NCBI GenBank assembly: GCA_963930655.1
Contig: OZ005607.1
Location: 20,906,374-20,970,373, forward strand
From: Myrica gale
Taxonomy: Eukaryota; Streptophyta; Magnoliopsida; Fagales; Myricaceae
Direction of reading: 5' to 3'
DNA length: 64,000 nt
The position numbers and the translations under genes were made by a program. The stretch's first letter is position 1, and each line of letters opens with the position of its first letter. The notes under the pieces are model-generated. The model searched no databases. It saw only the letters and a program-made list of their open reading frames with translations, and was not told where the DNA came from. Below, piece by piece: positions 1-14,024 of this stretch.

Positions 1-1621
1 CATGTAAACATGTCATAAGATAATTTCACTTTCATAATAAACTTTGTAAAAGACTTAGCAATTATATCACATCCGCATCTTATGTTTATTTCCAAAATAA
101 ATATCATTAAATTAAACTAAAATACTTAAGCCAAATCAACATGTAATTAGAGACTTAAAACTTCATTAATAAAATATAAGTCCAATTGCTAAGTTTGCTC
201 ATTCAAATCCAATAACTTGGGTTTGCTGACAAACTCAATTTTAAACAAGGTCAGTAGCTACAAAAAGCTAATTGGGCCAGCTCAAAATAAGGAAATGAGG
301 CCCAAAGCCTATGACCACCTAAACTAAGCTTTTTGGGTCAAAAAATGGGTCTATTCTTAGGCTCCACTTACAAAGTCCAAGACTTAGCCAAAACACAAGA
401 ATTCCAGTCCATAGGAACAGTCCAAGTGAACGAAAATAAATCAAATTCGTATAGGTAGACCCGTTTTTGTGAAAAACCTATAAATTCAAATATTCATAAC
501 TTATTCATCCTATCTCCAAATGACTCGAAATTTTAACTAGAGTTTCTGAATGGTGTCTAGTATAATATCTCAAAATTTAAGATCAATCCATGGTCATTTA
601 CTATATAATAAAAATCACTAAGTGCACTGTTATCATAAACTAAGCAAAATTAGACTAGGTTTAACCTAATTAACCATATCTTTATTTTTCCACGTAAATC
701 ATTGCATGAAATATCTCCTATATATTTATAATACCTCTTAATCACCCAGAAAGTGTGTCATGTAAGATAATTACACAAAATTGACCTTAAAATCCATCAA
801 AGGGGAAATATGACCTAATCTTCACAATATTTTCTAATCTTCAAAATACTCTTGTATTTATCCATCCTAATCTCTTATATAACTCATGAATATCCTAATG
901 AAAGGTCTCATATCACTATATGGCATATTGATAGCCTAAAACAACAAGACTCCAATAACATGACTAACTTGCAACTTACCCTTACCTCTCTTGATCTCTT
1001 TTAGTCTTTGGTGAGCTTCAAAGATTATAAAACCTACATAGAGCTTGCTGTTAGAATCAAAACCATCAAAATAATTTCAAATATTGCAAAGCTCAAGAGA
1101 ACCTCAACCTTTACTGGGTGGGCTGGGCCGAAAGGGTGATTGGAGGCCCAAATCCAGGTCTCTACGCCCAAAGACAATATATCCTATTATCCAAGCCCAA
1201 AAACACTATTTTAAGCAAAATTTGAGAGAATAATCTATATGGTGCACGACATACCTAGGGTAGGTCCTATTGACTTGGAAAATAAGGAAGTAAAACAAAG
1301 CTTGCAAAAAAAGATAGAAGAAATTAGGGCTAAAACGAGCAATAAGGGTATTTTAGAATTTTCCAGCAATAAAAATAATATTTAAAAATATTCAAGGTAC
1401 GGAAATGAGTAAAATAAGTCATTAAATCAAAGAGCTTACAAATACATGAAAGATTATATTTTTCTCATAATATTTGGATATGTAAAACTATTTTTAGTGA
1501 TTTTCCTCATTTTAAAACTAATAAAATAATTAAATCTGAAAATAGTAACATAATTAATATTCATTATAATTAATTAAGAAAATTAAGATAAGTAAGAATA
1601 TTTAGAGGGTAGGGGTATTAC
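1..1621 (-). mobile_element. Probable Ty3/gypsy-type LTR end, running off the left edge
   Basis: Read on the minus strand, the sequence from 1621 leftwards opens with TGTAATACCCCTACCC, a start typical of plant Ty3/gypsy LTRs. The stretch is AT-rich, has no long reading frame, and reaches the window edge without a recognisable second LTR boundary. Two patches rich in GGCCCAA-type words (about 270-440 and 1110-1200) lie inside it. No target duplication can be tested because the far end is missing. A solo LTR or any other repeat with a similar edge is possible. Confidence 0.35.
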
Positions 1622-2202
1622 ATGCATGACCTGGTCTTTCCTTTCAGGATCTCTCTCACTCTGAATTTCAGCCATCTTCATCGGTATCATTTACATAACA
1701 CAAAAGAAAAGTAAGTGGTGAAAGTCGAATAAAAGACACTATATTTTAAACACTGAATATGTCTTTGAGTAATGGGTTCAAACAAACAACTAACGTATAA
1801 TGTCTCCTTTGTAGAAATCAATGGATGTAGCATCCTCACCTCTCTTATTGCAATATAACAAGATTAAATTAATATTATATATATAATTGTGCTTAAATTT
1901 CCAGCAACATCAAAGTAAAACAAAAAAACACAAATTTTTTACCTTCTCCTCTCTCAAATGATGCATGGACTTGGAGCCAGTATTATGATGGATTTTCAGC
2001 TTCTTTATATTGTTTGCATTATTCTCACATAATTTCTAATTAAAAAAAATACTCAAGTTTTATGTTACACATCTTCTAAACAAAATTTATCTAACTTGTT
2101 GTAAACTATCAATCAGGATGTACTAATTTCATTAAATGATGAACCTGATAGTCGTCGCTCTATCATTGGTCATAAAGCTTGTTCCATGTTGTTGAATCAA
2201 CT

Positions 2203-2310
2203 TCTTGTGGAGGGTTGGCCCATGCAATATCTTTTGATTTGAACTTTTTATATATTTCATACAGTTTGAACCTTTTATATATTCTTGTGGAGGGTTGGCC
2301 CGTACAATAT
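2203..2310. repeat. Short direct repeat inside the CACTA-like arm
   Basis: A unit of about 33 bp beginning ATTCTTGTGGAGGGTTGGCC occurs near 2201 and again near 2280, separated by about 45 bp of AT-rich DNA. It lies left of a CACTA-type terminus and may be subterminal repeat structure. Short minus-strand reading frames here match no family I know. Confidence 0.4.
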
Positions 2311-2439
2311 CTTTTGGTCGAAATATAAAATTCAAGTTTTGACCAATTTTTTGTTGGATATTTAGCTAAATGTCGTAACAAAATAGTTAGAATACTTGAA
2401 ATTACAAAATTAGACAATAGAATAGAGTCCAGTGGTGGA

Positions 2440-2603
2440 AATTGCGACTTTTTATGATCATTCTCATTGACCAGAAAAAATTTTGTGACCACAAATAGCA
2501 TGATCACGAGAAATAATTTTTGGTCACTATAATCCGGTTTATGGTGACCAACACAATATGGTCAAAAAGATTTTGGTCACTACAGGCTCTTTTTGTTGTA
2601 GTG
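2440..2603 (-). mobile_element. CACTA (En/Spm-like) transposon terminus
   Basis: Read from 2603 leftwards, the minus strand begins CACTACAACAAAAAGAGCC, which matches the conserved CACTA terminus of plant En/Spm elements. Just inside are repeated TGGTCAC/GTGACCA words (near 2470-2490, 2521, 2547 and 2575), as expected of transposase-binding subterminal repeats. I found no matching opposite end to the left, so this is either a truncated copy or one whose other end lies outside the window. Confidence 0.6.
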
Positions 2604-2937
2604 GGTAGATCTGGTCTTCTTCTCTCAAGACGAAAAACCCAGAAAAAAGAAGTTTGTACAAAGAAAGAAAGAGGACAAAGCGAGGGAAGGGAGAAGGAGA
2701 AGAAAACAAGAAATGAAAGGAGGGGGAAGGGAGAAGGAGTTGAAGCTTGATCTCCCTTCCCTTGTGAAGGTAATAAAAGGGGTAGGTGGGAACAAAAGCA
2801 CTAGAGAGAAAAGGTTCAAAGGTGACTTGGAGAGCCTTAACAAAACTATAACCTCCAATAATTAGTGAAATTGTAATCACATCAGTTCCTTTGCGAGCCC
2901 CAGTGGCTTCCTCCATGCAAATCATAGAATGGTTTTG
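2604..2937. other. Purine-rich spacer without a recognised gene
   Basis: An A/G-rich tract around 2640-2750 gives open frames on both strands, but their products are low-complexity and match no family. I see no splice or promoter pattern to support a gene. Confidence 0.4.
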
Positions 2938-2974
2938 CATTGATGAGTTAATATGTCACTTAATGAGTCAACAT
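2938..2974 (+). repeat. Left part of a TGATGAGT minisatellite
   Basis: About 37 bp of the same TGATGAGT..GTCA-type unit that continues after 4253. The array is interrupted here by the hAT-like element at 2975-4252. Confidence 0.5.
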
Positions 2975-4252
2975 TAGGGCTGATCATTTCAACCGCACCG
3001 ATGTTGGGAACCGCCAAACCGGGGGTTTTCGGTACCCAGTACAGGTGTCGGCACTAAAAATCATAGTTTACTGGTAATATTACCGATGACGATAATTTTC
3101 GACGATTACCCATCACCGGTGTTTTTTTTATATTTTTATTATTTAAATAGAAACATCGTCGTTCTCTGTATTTAGAAGTTACATGGGGTTATGGTTCTAT
3201 AGTTTTTTTAAGCTTATTTAAAAACAAAAAAAAAACAAAATGGCGTCGTTCTCTACTTAAAGAGAACGTGTTCGTTTGGGCTAGGGTTATTAAACCCTAA
3301 CTCGGCATTTCAGATTCGCACTTCGTAGAGGCAGAACGCCTCAGCCCTCTCCTCATCTACTCCTCGGAGCCATTAGCCCGCCCCCGCTGCCCCTTTGTCT
3401 ACTCAATGCTCACTTACTGTCCTCTGTCGCGGAGCCCCTCTCCTCCGTCTCCGTCGTCGTCGTAGCAGCCCACCCTAGAGCAATTAAGTCGTCGTTTTGA
3501 AGATGGTGTTTCCAATCTGGTGTTTCGTGAATCTGGTGTGTTCTTTATGAATATGTCGTTTTGAAGATGATTTTTTTTTCTTGTGATTGTTTTGTGAATC
3601 TAGTGTTTCTTTATTATGAATATGTGGACTATGATGGTTTTCATTATGAATTGTGAATCTCTAGGGCATGTTCGTTTGCAAAAGTATTCTAGAATACAAA
3701 TTAATTCAATAAAATTTACAAAACGAATATCCAAAATCTCAAAAATTCATACACAAACATCAATACTTTTTACACAATATCCAACAACTTTTCACACAAA
3801 CTCCAATACTTTTTTCAAAAAAATTGTAACAAATCTTCTCTCTCTATAATTTTTCATCTAACTCTAATATTTTTATGTTAAATAAATACACCAAATCATC
3901 TCTCTCTACACCTTCTTACAAACTCCAACAAAAATTAAATACCCTTAAAAAATTTCACCAACCTTTACACAAAAACATATAAAACTCCAATCAACATAAA
4001 TATTTACAATTCTATCAAAATCCTAAAAATTTTACAATTTTTTTAGAAAACAAACATCCCCATGTGTTTTCGTGGATTTTTTTTGCATTTGGTTTTGTAA
4101 AATTTTGTGGCGATCATCACTGATAAATCGGCTCTGACAATGGCCGATTATTTAGCCAATCGGTGCTGTGTCAAATATAGGCCACCGGGGATTAACGGTG
4201 ACGGTGACGATTTTGACCAAATCGGCACCTACATCACTGTTAATCAGCCCTA
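2975..4252. mobile_element. Non-autonomous hAT-type element, 1,278 bp
   Basis: The element starts TAGGGCTGAT and ends ATCAGCCCTA, a perfect 10-bp terminal inverted repeat. It is flanked by GTCAACAT (2967-2974) and GTCTACAT (4253-4260), an 8-bp target duplication with one mismatch, as expected of hAT elements. Inside, repeated CGGT/ACCG words lie near both ends. A GC-rich block at 3260-3500 has AAACCCTAA and Ser/Pro/Arg-rich codons and resembles the 5' leader of a lost transposase gene. A separate MITE-like insert occupies 3664-4060. No transposase frame survives. Confidence 0.75.
3664..4060. mobile_element. Nested AT-rich MITE with GGGCATGTTCGTTT-type ends
   Basis: The left end reads GGGCATGTTCGTTTGC and the right end, reverse-complemented, GGGGATGTTTGTTTTC, giving imperfect terminal inverted repeats. 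The interior is rich in AACTCCAATA and TTTTCACACAAACTCC words that recur in other MITEs of this window (18178, 20607, 48957). No clear target duplication. It lies inside the hAT element at 2975-4252, so it inserted later. Confidence 0.5.
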
Positions 4253-4260
4253 GTCTACAT

Positions 4261-4445
4261 ATAGCCTTGATGAATGAGTATGTGGGTTTGACACATGAGC
4301 CGAGTAGCTTGACGAGTCAGCATGTAAGTTTGACACATCAACTTAATAGCATTGATGAGTGAGCGTGTATGTTTAACATATGAGCCTAATAACTAGATGA
4401 GTCAGCATGTGGGTTTGACACATCAGCTTAGAGTCGTGACACCTC
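4261..4445 (+). repeat. Degenerate minisatellite, about four 42-bp units
   Basis: Units beginning GATGAGT or GACGAGT, followed by ATGTGGGTTTGACACAT-like sequence, repeat about every 42-43 bp from 4269 to 4445. Related sequence is found left of the hAT insertion (2938-2974), so the transposon landed in the array. Confidence 0.6.
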
Positions 4446-4925
4446 GAGCTGCTAGCCTTGATGAGTTTTTGTCTATATCGGGAGGTCAAATGTCTTATTT
4501 ATATCGAGACATCATAGCATGACTTGAGAAAGGGACTTATTGCTATATTTTGACATCAGTCTAAGTAATAAAGACAATCCTTTTTTTTTTGTCTTTTTGA
4601 TAGACACTAATGTAAATGTTGAGTTTAGCTATAATCAACAAAAATCTAAGTTATGTAAGCAGATTTTATGTTTTATGTGCTAAATGCCTAGTTAATCATC
4701 CAACCTTTGCGAATGTATAAGAAATGGTGTCCCAAATCCTAGCAGGAAAGTGCTCTGTTGCACATTTATGATGTTTTGCTTGTTGTAATGAGTTATCAAA
4801 CCCATTGGAGGGATGCAAATTTTATTAATATTTTTTTTCTTAGATGGTGAGTGTATCCGCAGTTTCACTCTTACTAATTTTTCAAGTTTGTGTAGTCCTT
4901 CCTTTTCACACAAATCGGGTAATTA
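4446..4925. other. Spacer, nothing recognised
   Basis: AT-rich unique-looking DNA with short unsupported frames on both strands. No terminal repeats, RNA gene or coding pattern was seen. Confidence 0.4.
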
Positions 4926-4928
4926 TCC

Positions 4929-5055
4929 TGCTATAGGCCCTAAAGATGGTTCCAAAAGATTGATAGCGTTTGAGAGGTTTCAAACTTAAGACCTTTAAAG
5001 GAGTAAACTCTTAAGTCAGGAGTCTAGATCACTAGGTTAACCCTTTGAGGTAAGT
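4929..5055 (-). mobile_element. tRNA-derived SINE-like fragment
   Basis: On the minus strand, GTTTGAAACCTC (4974-4985) resembles a pol III B box. TAGTGATCTAG (5024-5034), preceded by GGTTAACC, resembles an A box and lies upstream at tRNA-like spacing. The intervening sequence (about TCCTGACTTAAGAG) is like that of plant SINEs. No poly(A) tail or target duplication was found, so the copy is probably truncated. Confidence 0.4.
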
Positions 5056-5242
5056 TTGTCAATACTTTTCACAATAACTATATATGTGACTATGTATTTT
5101 GGGAATGAGCAACTTTTGATATGTAACTATGTATTTTGAGAATAAGCAATTTTTGAGAAAATTCTTTAATGTGGAGAGTCTCACCACATGAAAAAACTAA
5201 ATAAAGTGTGAAAAAGGTGCATTATTGGCACTATATTGGAGC

Positions 5243-5772
5243 TAGGGCTGCACAACCGGAATGCGGTCCGGTTTTTCGGACCGCATTCCGGTCCGGACCG
5301 CATTGCGGTCCTTAAATAATATAGGACCGGACCGGACCACTTATAAGTGGTCCGGTCCGGTCCGGTTTCACTAAATGCGGTCCGGTCCAGACCACTTAAG
5401 TGGTCCGGACCGGTTTTAAATTTTTTTAAATTTTTTTTAAATTTTTTTAATTTTTTAAAATTTTTTCAAAATTTTTTTTAGGTTAATTTCAAATGGGAAG
5501 TGTATATAAAAATGTTAAGTTTTAGTTTAGATAAAAATTAAACGTTTTATGTTTATAATTTGTATTAAAAATATAAAAAAAATATATTTTTTTATTTTTT
5601 TAATAAATGCGGTCCGGTCCGGTCCGGACCGCATTTATTATTAAAGAGGACCGGACCGGACCGGATAACCGGATTTATCCGGTCCGGTCCGGACCGGACC
5701 GTATTTTAAGAAAAAGGACCGGACCGGACCGGAAATCCGGTCCGGTCTGCGGTCCGGTTCTGTTCACCCCTA
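5243..5772. mobile_element. Non-autonomous hAT-type element packed with CCGGTCCGG palindromes
   Basis: The ends are TAGGGCTGCACAACCGG and, reverse-complemented, TAGGGGTGAACAGAACCGG. The element is flanked by a perfect 8-bp target duplication ATTGGAGC (5235-5242 and 5773-5780), which places it in the hAT superfamily. Both arms (about 5260-5415 and 5608-5765) consist of overlapping CCGGTCCGGACC palindromes joined by short spacers such as GCATTTATTATTAAAGA. The centre is about 90% A+T. An open frame in the right arm (5607-5858) is a by-product of the repeats and crosses the element boundary, so it is not called. Confidence 0.85.
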
Positions 5773-5780
5773 ATTGGAGC

Positions 5781-6390
5781 CACAATCTGAGCCATATATT
5801 ATATACTGCAAAAAGAAGAAGAAAATACAAATTGGAAAATAAAATAATAAAACAATAAATAAGGAAAAGAGTGAGAAAGGTTGATTGAACTCATTTAACC
5901 GAAAGTGTAGTGGGTTTTGACAATTTTTGTGCTCTTAAACCATAACTATTGATTGAGGGAAATGTCCTTCTGTTGATGATTAAATTAATTATTTTTGTTT
6001 CGCTTTTTGCAAATTGCAATAACCCCTTCAAACTATCTCCTTAATTTCAATTACCCTTAAACTTTATTTCTGAGTTTGTTGGAGGCGTGATGATATTTTC
6101 ATACAAGTTGAGGATCAACGTAAATAATATCCAAAATCGGTTGGGGAATAGAATCGTAACAATCATAAAGTTCAAGGAGTGAGTTGAAACTAGTTAGAGT
6201 TTAGGGACATTTTGGAGTTATTATAATTTGTCCCTGTTTTTTAGAGGCAAATAAACACTAATATAAAATAGAAACCATCCGAAAAGCGGCCAAAATTAAT
6301 TACAAATAAGGAGGGTCTTTCCGACTATAAAATGAGGGGATGGTCTACAACATGCTGGAGTGGCGAATCTTGAAAAGAAAAATGTGGCGA
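5781..6390. other. Spacer upstream of RPS14
   Basis: Mostly AT-rich DNA with no recognised gene or element. Its last part merges into the RPS14 promoter. Confidence 0.4.
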
Positions 6391-6391
6391 C

Positions 6392-6547
6392 GGCCCAACC
6401 CAAGGCCCAAAGTTACTGGACACCACAGTGACCACACAAGTCAAGGTTCTTTTCCTTAATACGAGTAAAAGTAGGGACTTCCCGATCAATTTAAAGAAGT
6501 ATTTTCCCCTCCTCTTAAAACCCTGATCCCCTTCTCCCACATATATA
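6392..6547 (+). promoter_or_regulatory. RPS14 promoter: two site II elements, a telo-box-like motif and a TATA-like box
   Basis: GGCCCA occurs at 6392-6397 and 6404-6409; its complement TGGGCC is the site II element bound by TCP factors. AAACCCT, the core of the telo box, lies at 6518-6524. ATATATA is at 6541-6547, about 90 bp before the ATG. Site II plus telo box is the known signature of plant ribosomal protein promoters and fits the gene downstream. Confidence 0.65.
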
Positions 6548-6636
6548 GTCAAAGCGTTCGTCCTGCAGGGAAGCCGCACGTATCAGCCAATAATCACTCT
6601 CGCGCTTTTGGAGTCTCTCATCTGCTCGAAGCAACC

Positions 6637-9228
<2,592 letters not shown>

Positions 9229-10335
9229 GCTGCTTCTCTCATCAAATCGTCCCCATATTCAACTTTGGGGCTGGTTACGTGTCGGCTTCACATGCCGTGG
9301 GTGGTTTATTAGTTGCTGGAACAATTTTGTAGTTTTTTGGCAATGGTTGGATTTTCCTTTATATCAAGCCTCATGTAGAATCAGGAGGGTGTGAGATTTT
9401 CATTTGCCATTTACGCGAGACAAATGAATTTTGTTGATGACTTTATTATGCTTATTGTGAATTTGCTTTCTCCTTGAGGAGTAATCCAGGCTATAGTTGG
9501 CGAGAATTCATGATTAGAGACACCTGATGCATATTAAGAGCATGAAAAGCTGAAATCTCCTTGATTTATAGCAGATCGTGGTTCAGGTCAACACCTTCCG
9601 CACCCGTTCTACAAATGAGTGCTATCTTGTGTGCTCCATGCAAAGTATCTGGTACATTGAACGTGCCCATGTTTTTTTTACCTGCGTACATTAAGGGGAA
9701 GCCTCTATAAAGTTCTTAGAAAGATAGTGAATGAATTAGTCGTTGTCTCACGATGCCTCACATTGTTTTTGTTTCATTTAGCAGCTCTACGAATGTTTCT
9801 CATTTTTAGCCCCACCCTCTTCCAGTTCACGGGTTCAGGAACTAGATACTTGTACAATGTCAGTGGTGAACATTGTCTCCATAACCACTCTCACAAATTC
9901 TGCAAATTCTGACACCTTTTCGAAAACAAATCTTACATTTAAAATGAGCAAAAAAATAGGTTAGGTGGCATAATCTTGATGATCAATTCCTATTAGAGGA
10001 TACATATCGATGAATTTTGATAGTTTAGGGATGCAATGTGACGAACTTGGAGTTTTAACTTTTTAAACTTTATAATGACGTTGGTTCAATAGTCTAGGGG
10101 CGAAAAACGAAGCTTCCCTTTCTCATGCAATGGGTTTCTAATGAAAAGTTTTCGATTTGTAAAGAAAGGATTAACAACGTAGCTAACTTGATAAACTTGC
10201 ATGTCCAACATATGTAATAGTTGCATTGTGATAACCAATGGACTTTTGTTTTTGGTAAATGAGACAACTGGACTTAGGTGCACCTCAAATGTGTGGTTTT
10301 TGTGCTATATATGATTTGATATGAAAGAATGGTAG
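9229..10335. other. RPS14 3' region and spacer
   Basis: The first few hundred bases are presumably the RPS14 3' UTR; no exact poly(A) site could be fixed. Small frames at 9182-9394, 9727-9912 and 10086-10283 have no recognisable product. Confidence 0.4.
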
Positions 10336-10340
10336 AACCC

Positions 10341-10569
10341 AAGGAGTTGGCCAAATGGTTAAAATTGGACATGGGGGTTTGTTCCCTCCAATATCTCTAA
10401 GTTTAAAACTTTCTAAGTTCTACCAGTCCCTTTGGAGCCACTCCTAGTACCATTAGCATTGTAATTAGTAATTATCCAGTTTGTGTGGGACGGGAAAAGT
10501 GTACAGACCTCAGGATTAGTCGAGAAATACATAAACTGATCGGACAACCAGTTATCCACAAAAAAAAAG
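10341..10569 (+). mobile_element. tRNA-derived SINE, Au-like
   Basis: Near 10346 the sequence TTGGCCAAATGGTTAAAA resembles a pol III A box, and AGTTTAAAACTTTC (from 10400) a decayed B box. Further on, CAGGATTAGTCGAG and a GGACAACCAGTTATC-type end followed by an A-rich tail (10560-10569) resemble the 3' half of plant Au SINEs. Length of about 230 bp fits the class. No target duplication was seen. Confidence 0.5.
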
Positions 10570-10916
10570 GTGGGGAGTGCTTTCCATTGCGGATCGATGA
10601 TGGATAATTGGACGTTCCTATCTATTTATTCGATTTCAAGAGTAAGAATTAGTGCAGAAAGATAAAGTACTGGAGAAGAGACCTAGATCTTTTTTTTTTG
10701 TTACTAATATCTTTGATCAATAAAATGTGGAAATAATTATCAGATACAAATTAATAAATGGAAAGTTCCTTTTGAAACCCAAAAGAATTACAGGCAAACA
10801 AAGACAAAGTTAAAAAAAAAAATCAGAGAGAGCGAGAGGTGAAAATGAATCAGATCAATACAAACACGAATCACAAACAAAGCCACCACCAGTATTAGAA
10901 TTTGTGTCTTCTTTAA

Positions 10917-12417
<1,501 letters not shown>

Positions 12418-12480
12418 CTTCTCTCCAACTTGGAACTACGTACGAAATATGGATACGAAACCAACGACATCGTTCTGTCC

Positions 12481-12488
12481 TATTTATA
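12481..12488 (-). promoter_or_regulatory. TATA box of the peroxidase gene
   Basis: The minus strand reads TTATAAATAGGAC here, about 65 bp before the peroxidase ATG at 12417, a normal position for a plant core promoter with a short leader. Confidence 0.6.
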
Positions 12489-12499
12489 ACGAAGAAGAT

Positions 12500-14020
12500 A
12501 GCTACCTATCGTACCGAACCTACTACAATAACCTGACTGCTTGCACGACTGCCTTGGGTTTTTATTTTATCGCAAATATAGCATGCTTTGTTATCAAGTT
12601 CTGGCCAGAAAATATTGAATAATGTTGCATATGTAAAATGTTCGGTATGTACAGACTTGGTTTTATCACTATCCATTACTTTGATCAGAATGAGCATCCT
12701 CAAAGTCAAAGGAAATCATGGATGAGGAGAGATCTTGGAAAACGTTGTGGGTTTGTGGCAGTGATAGAGAAGTTTGCATTATCTGACTTGTTCTTCGTAG
12801 AAAAACATGATAACAACAACTTGGCAAGCAGAGGCCGGTCGAATTTCTCATTGGGTTTTGCTTTTGTAGCACTTACATGCCACGATTTCGTGTCTAATTT
12901 CAAGTAAACTTCCATACTCTGGTTTACGTCCATATATTTACTGTTCATCCTATTAATACTTATAGCACCATATAAAAAGGTTTTGGCTAGCCAATGTCAG
13001 CATGCTCGCTGACATGCATATTAAACGAAAACCAATGCATATTCTCATATATAATTTCTTATATATATAATTGTTATATGATAAACCCATCGGTATTCAA
13101 TCCATTATGGCAGTAGGCTTATACTCCTGCGTTTCAAAATTTAGATAGATAAGCTGGAGATTATATACGTACAAAGGGAAGAAACTAAAACCACATAATT
13201 AAGTAATTACTTTCATCAACTTTATTTTTCTAAATATAATCTCCATTAATCTTGCCACTTTAAAATTATATATGTGCTTTTTCGAACCCAAGGAAAATTA
13301 CACTTTGAAAAAGATTAGTGGAAGTTTCTGATGATTTATTATCATGCGAATTGAGAGAATTTGTTTGGTGCCTCAGAGTTGTACTTTTTAGTCTTTTTTT
13401 CTTTTATGGTGATAATCTTTCTAGTAATTGTGACGACTTTTGTAGGATACATGTAATACTAATTGTGAGTCAGATAAGCTTTTAGGGAAATACATTACAA
13501 GCTTAGCTAGCAGCCTAGCACCGGTTGGAGATTGATGACGACAAAAGAAGTCGTCGCAATTGCGGAAGGCAGACCCGCGTGGATCAGAAACCCATAGGCC
13601 ATAAGGGGGAAGAGGTTTCACGAAGCCTCGGCTCGAACACCTATCTTAGGGCCTGGTCCAGGAACCGGGTCAGAAGGCACGTGGCTTCGACCAAAATGGA
13701 AGGACTGTCCGTTCATCCATATTTGTCTATCAATCATCCAAGACCAATTCGTAAGGGAAAAAAAGTGGTCTAATAATATATGAATTATAAGATTAAATGG
13801 TCTCTAATCAATATAAGACTCTAATAAAAAATAAATTACAATCTCTGATAAAATAAGAAATAGTCGGATACACTACAGGCATAAAAAGAAAGGTAGTTAA
13901 TTGATAATAATGGACTGATTAGTCCACTCTCTACGTATAAAAGAGCAAGGTATGTATGTTTTTCCATTGAATCCCAGTTGGACGAAAGTCAAAGCATTCT
14001 GAGAAGTTTGAAAGTGTGGG
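12500..14020. other. Spacer upstream of the peroxidase, nothing recognised
   Basis: Contains the distal peroxidase promoter and AT-rich DNA. A more GC-balanced stretch at 13500-13760 has a short plus-strand frame (82 codons) with no recognisable product; it may be repeat-derived. Confidence 0.4.
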
Positions 14021-14024
14021 ACAC

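Noticed and set aside
2539..2940. 133-codon minus-strand frame
   Set aside because: Low-complexity product from a purine/pyrimidine-biased tract, no splice or domain support.
5607..5858. 83-codon frame rich in Gly-Pro-Asp-Arg
   Set aside because: Translation of CCGGTCCGGACC repeats that runs out of the hAT element into flanking DNA.
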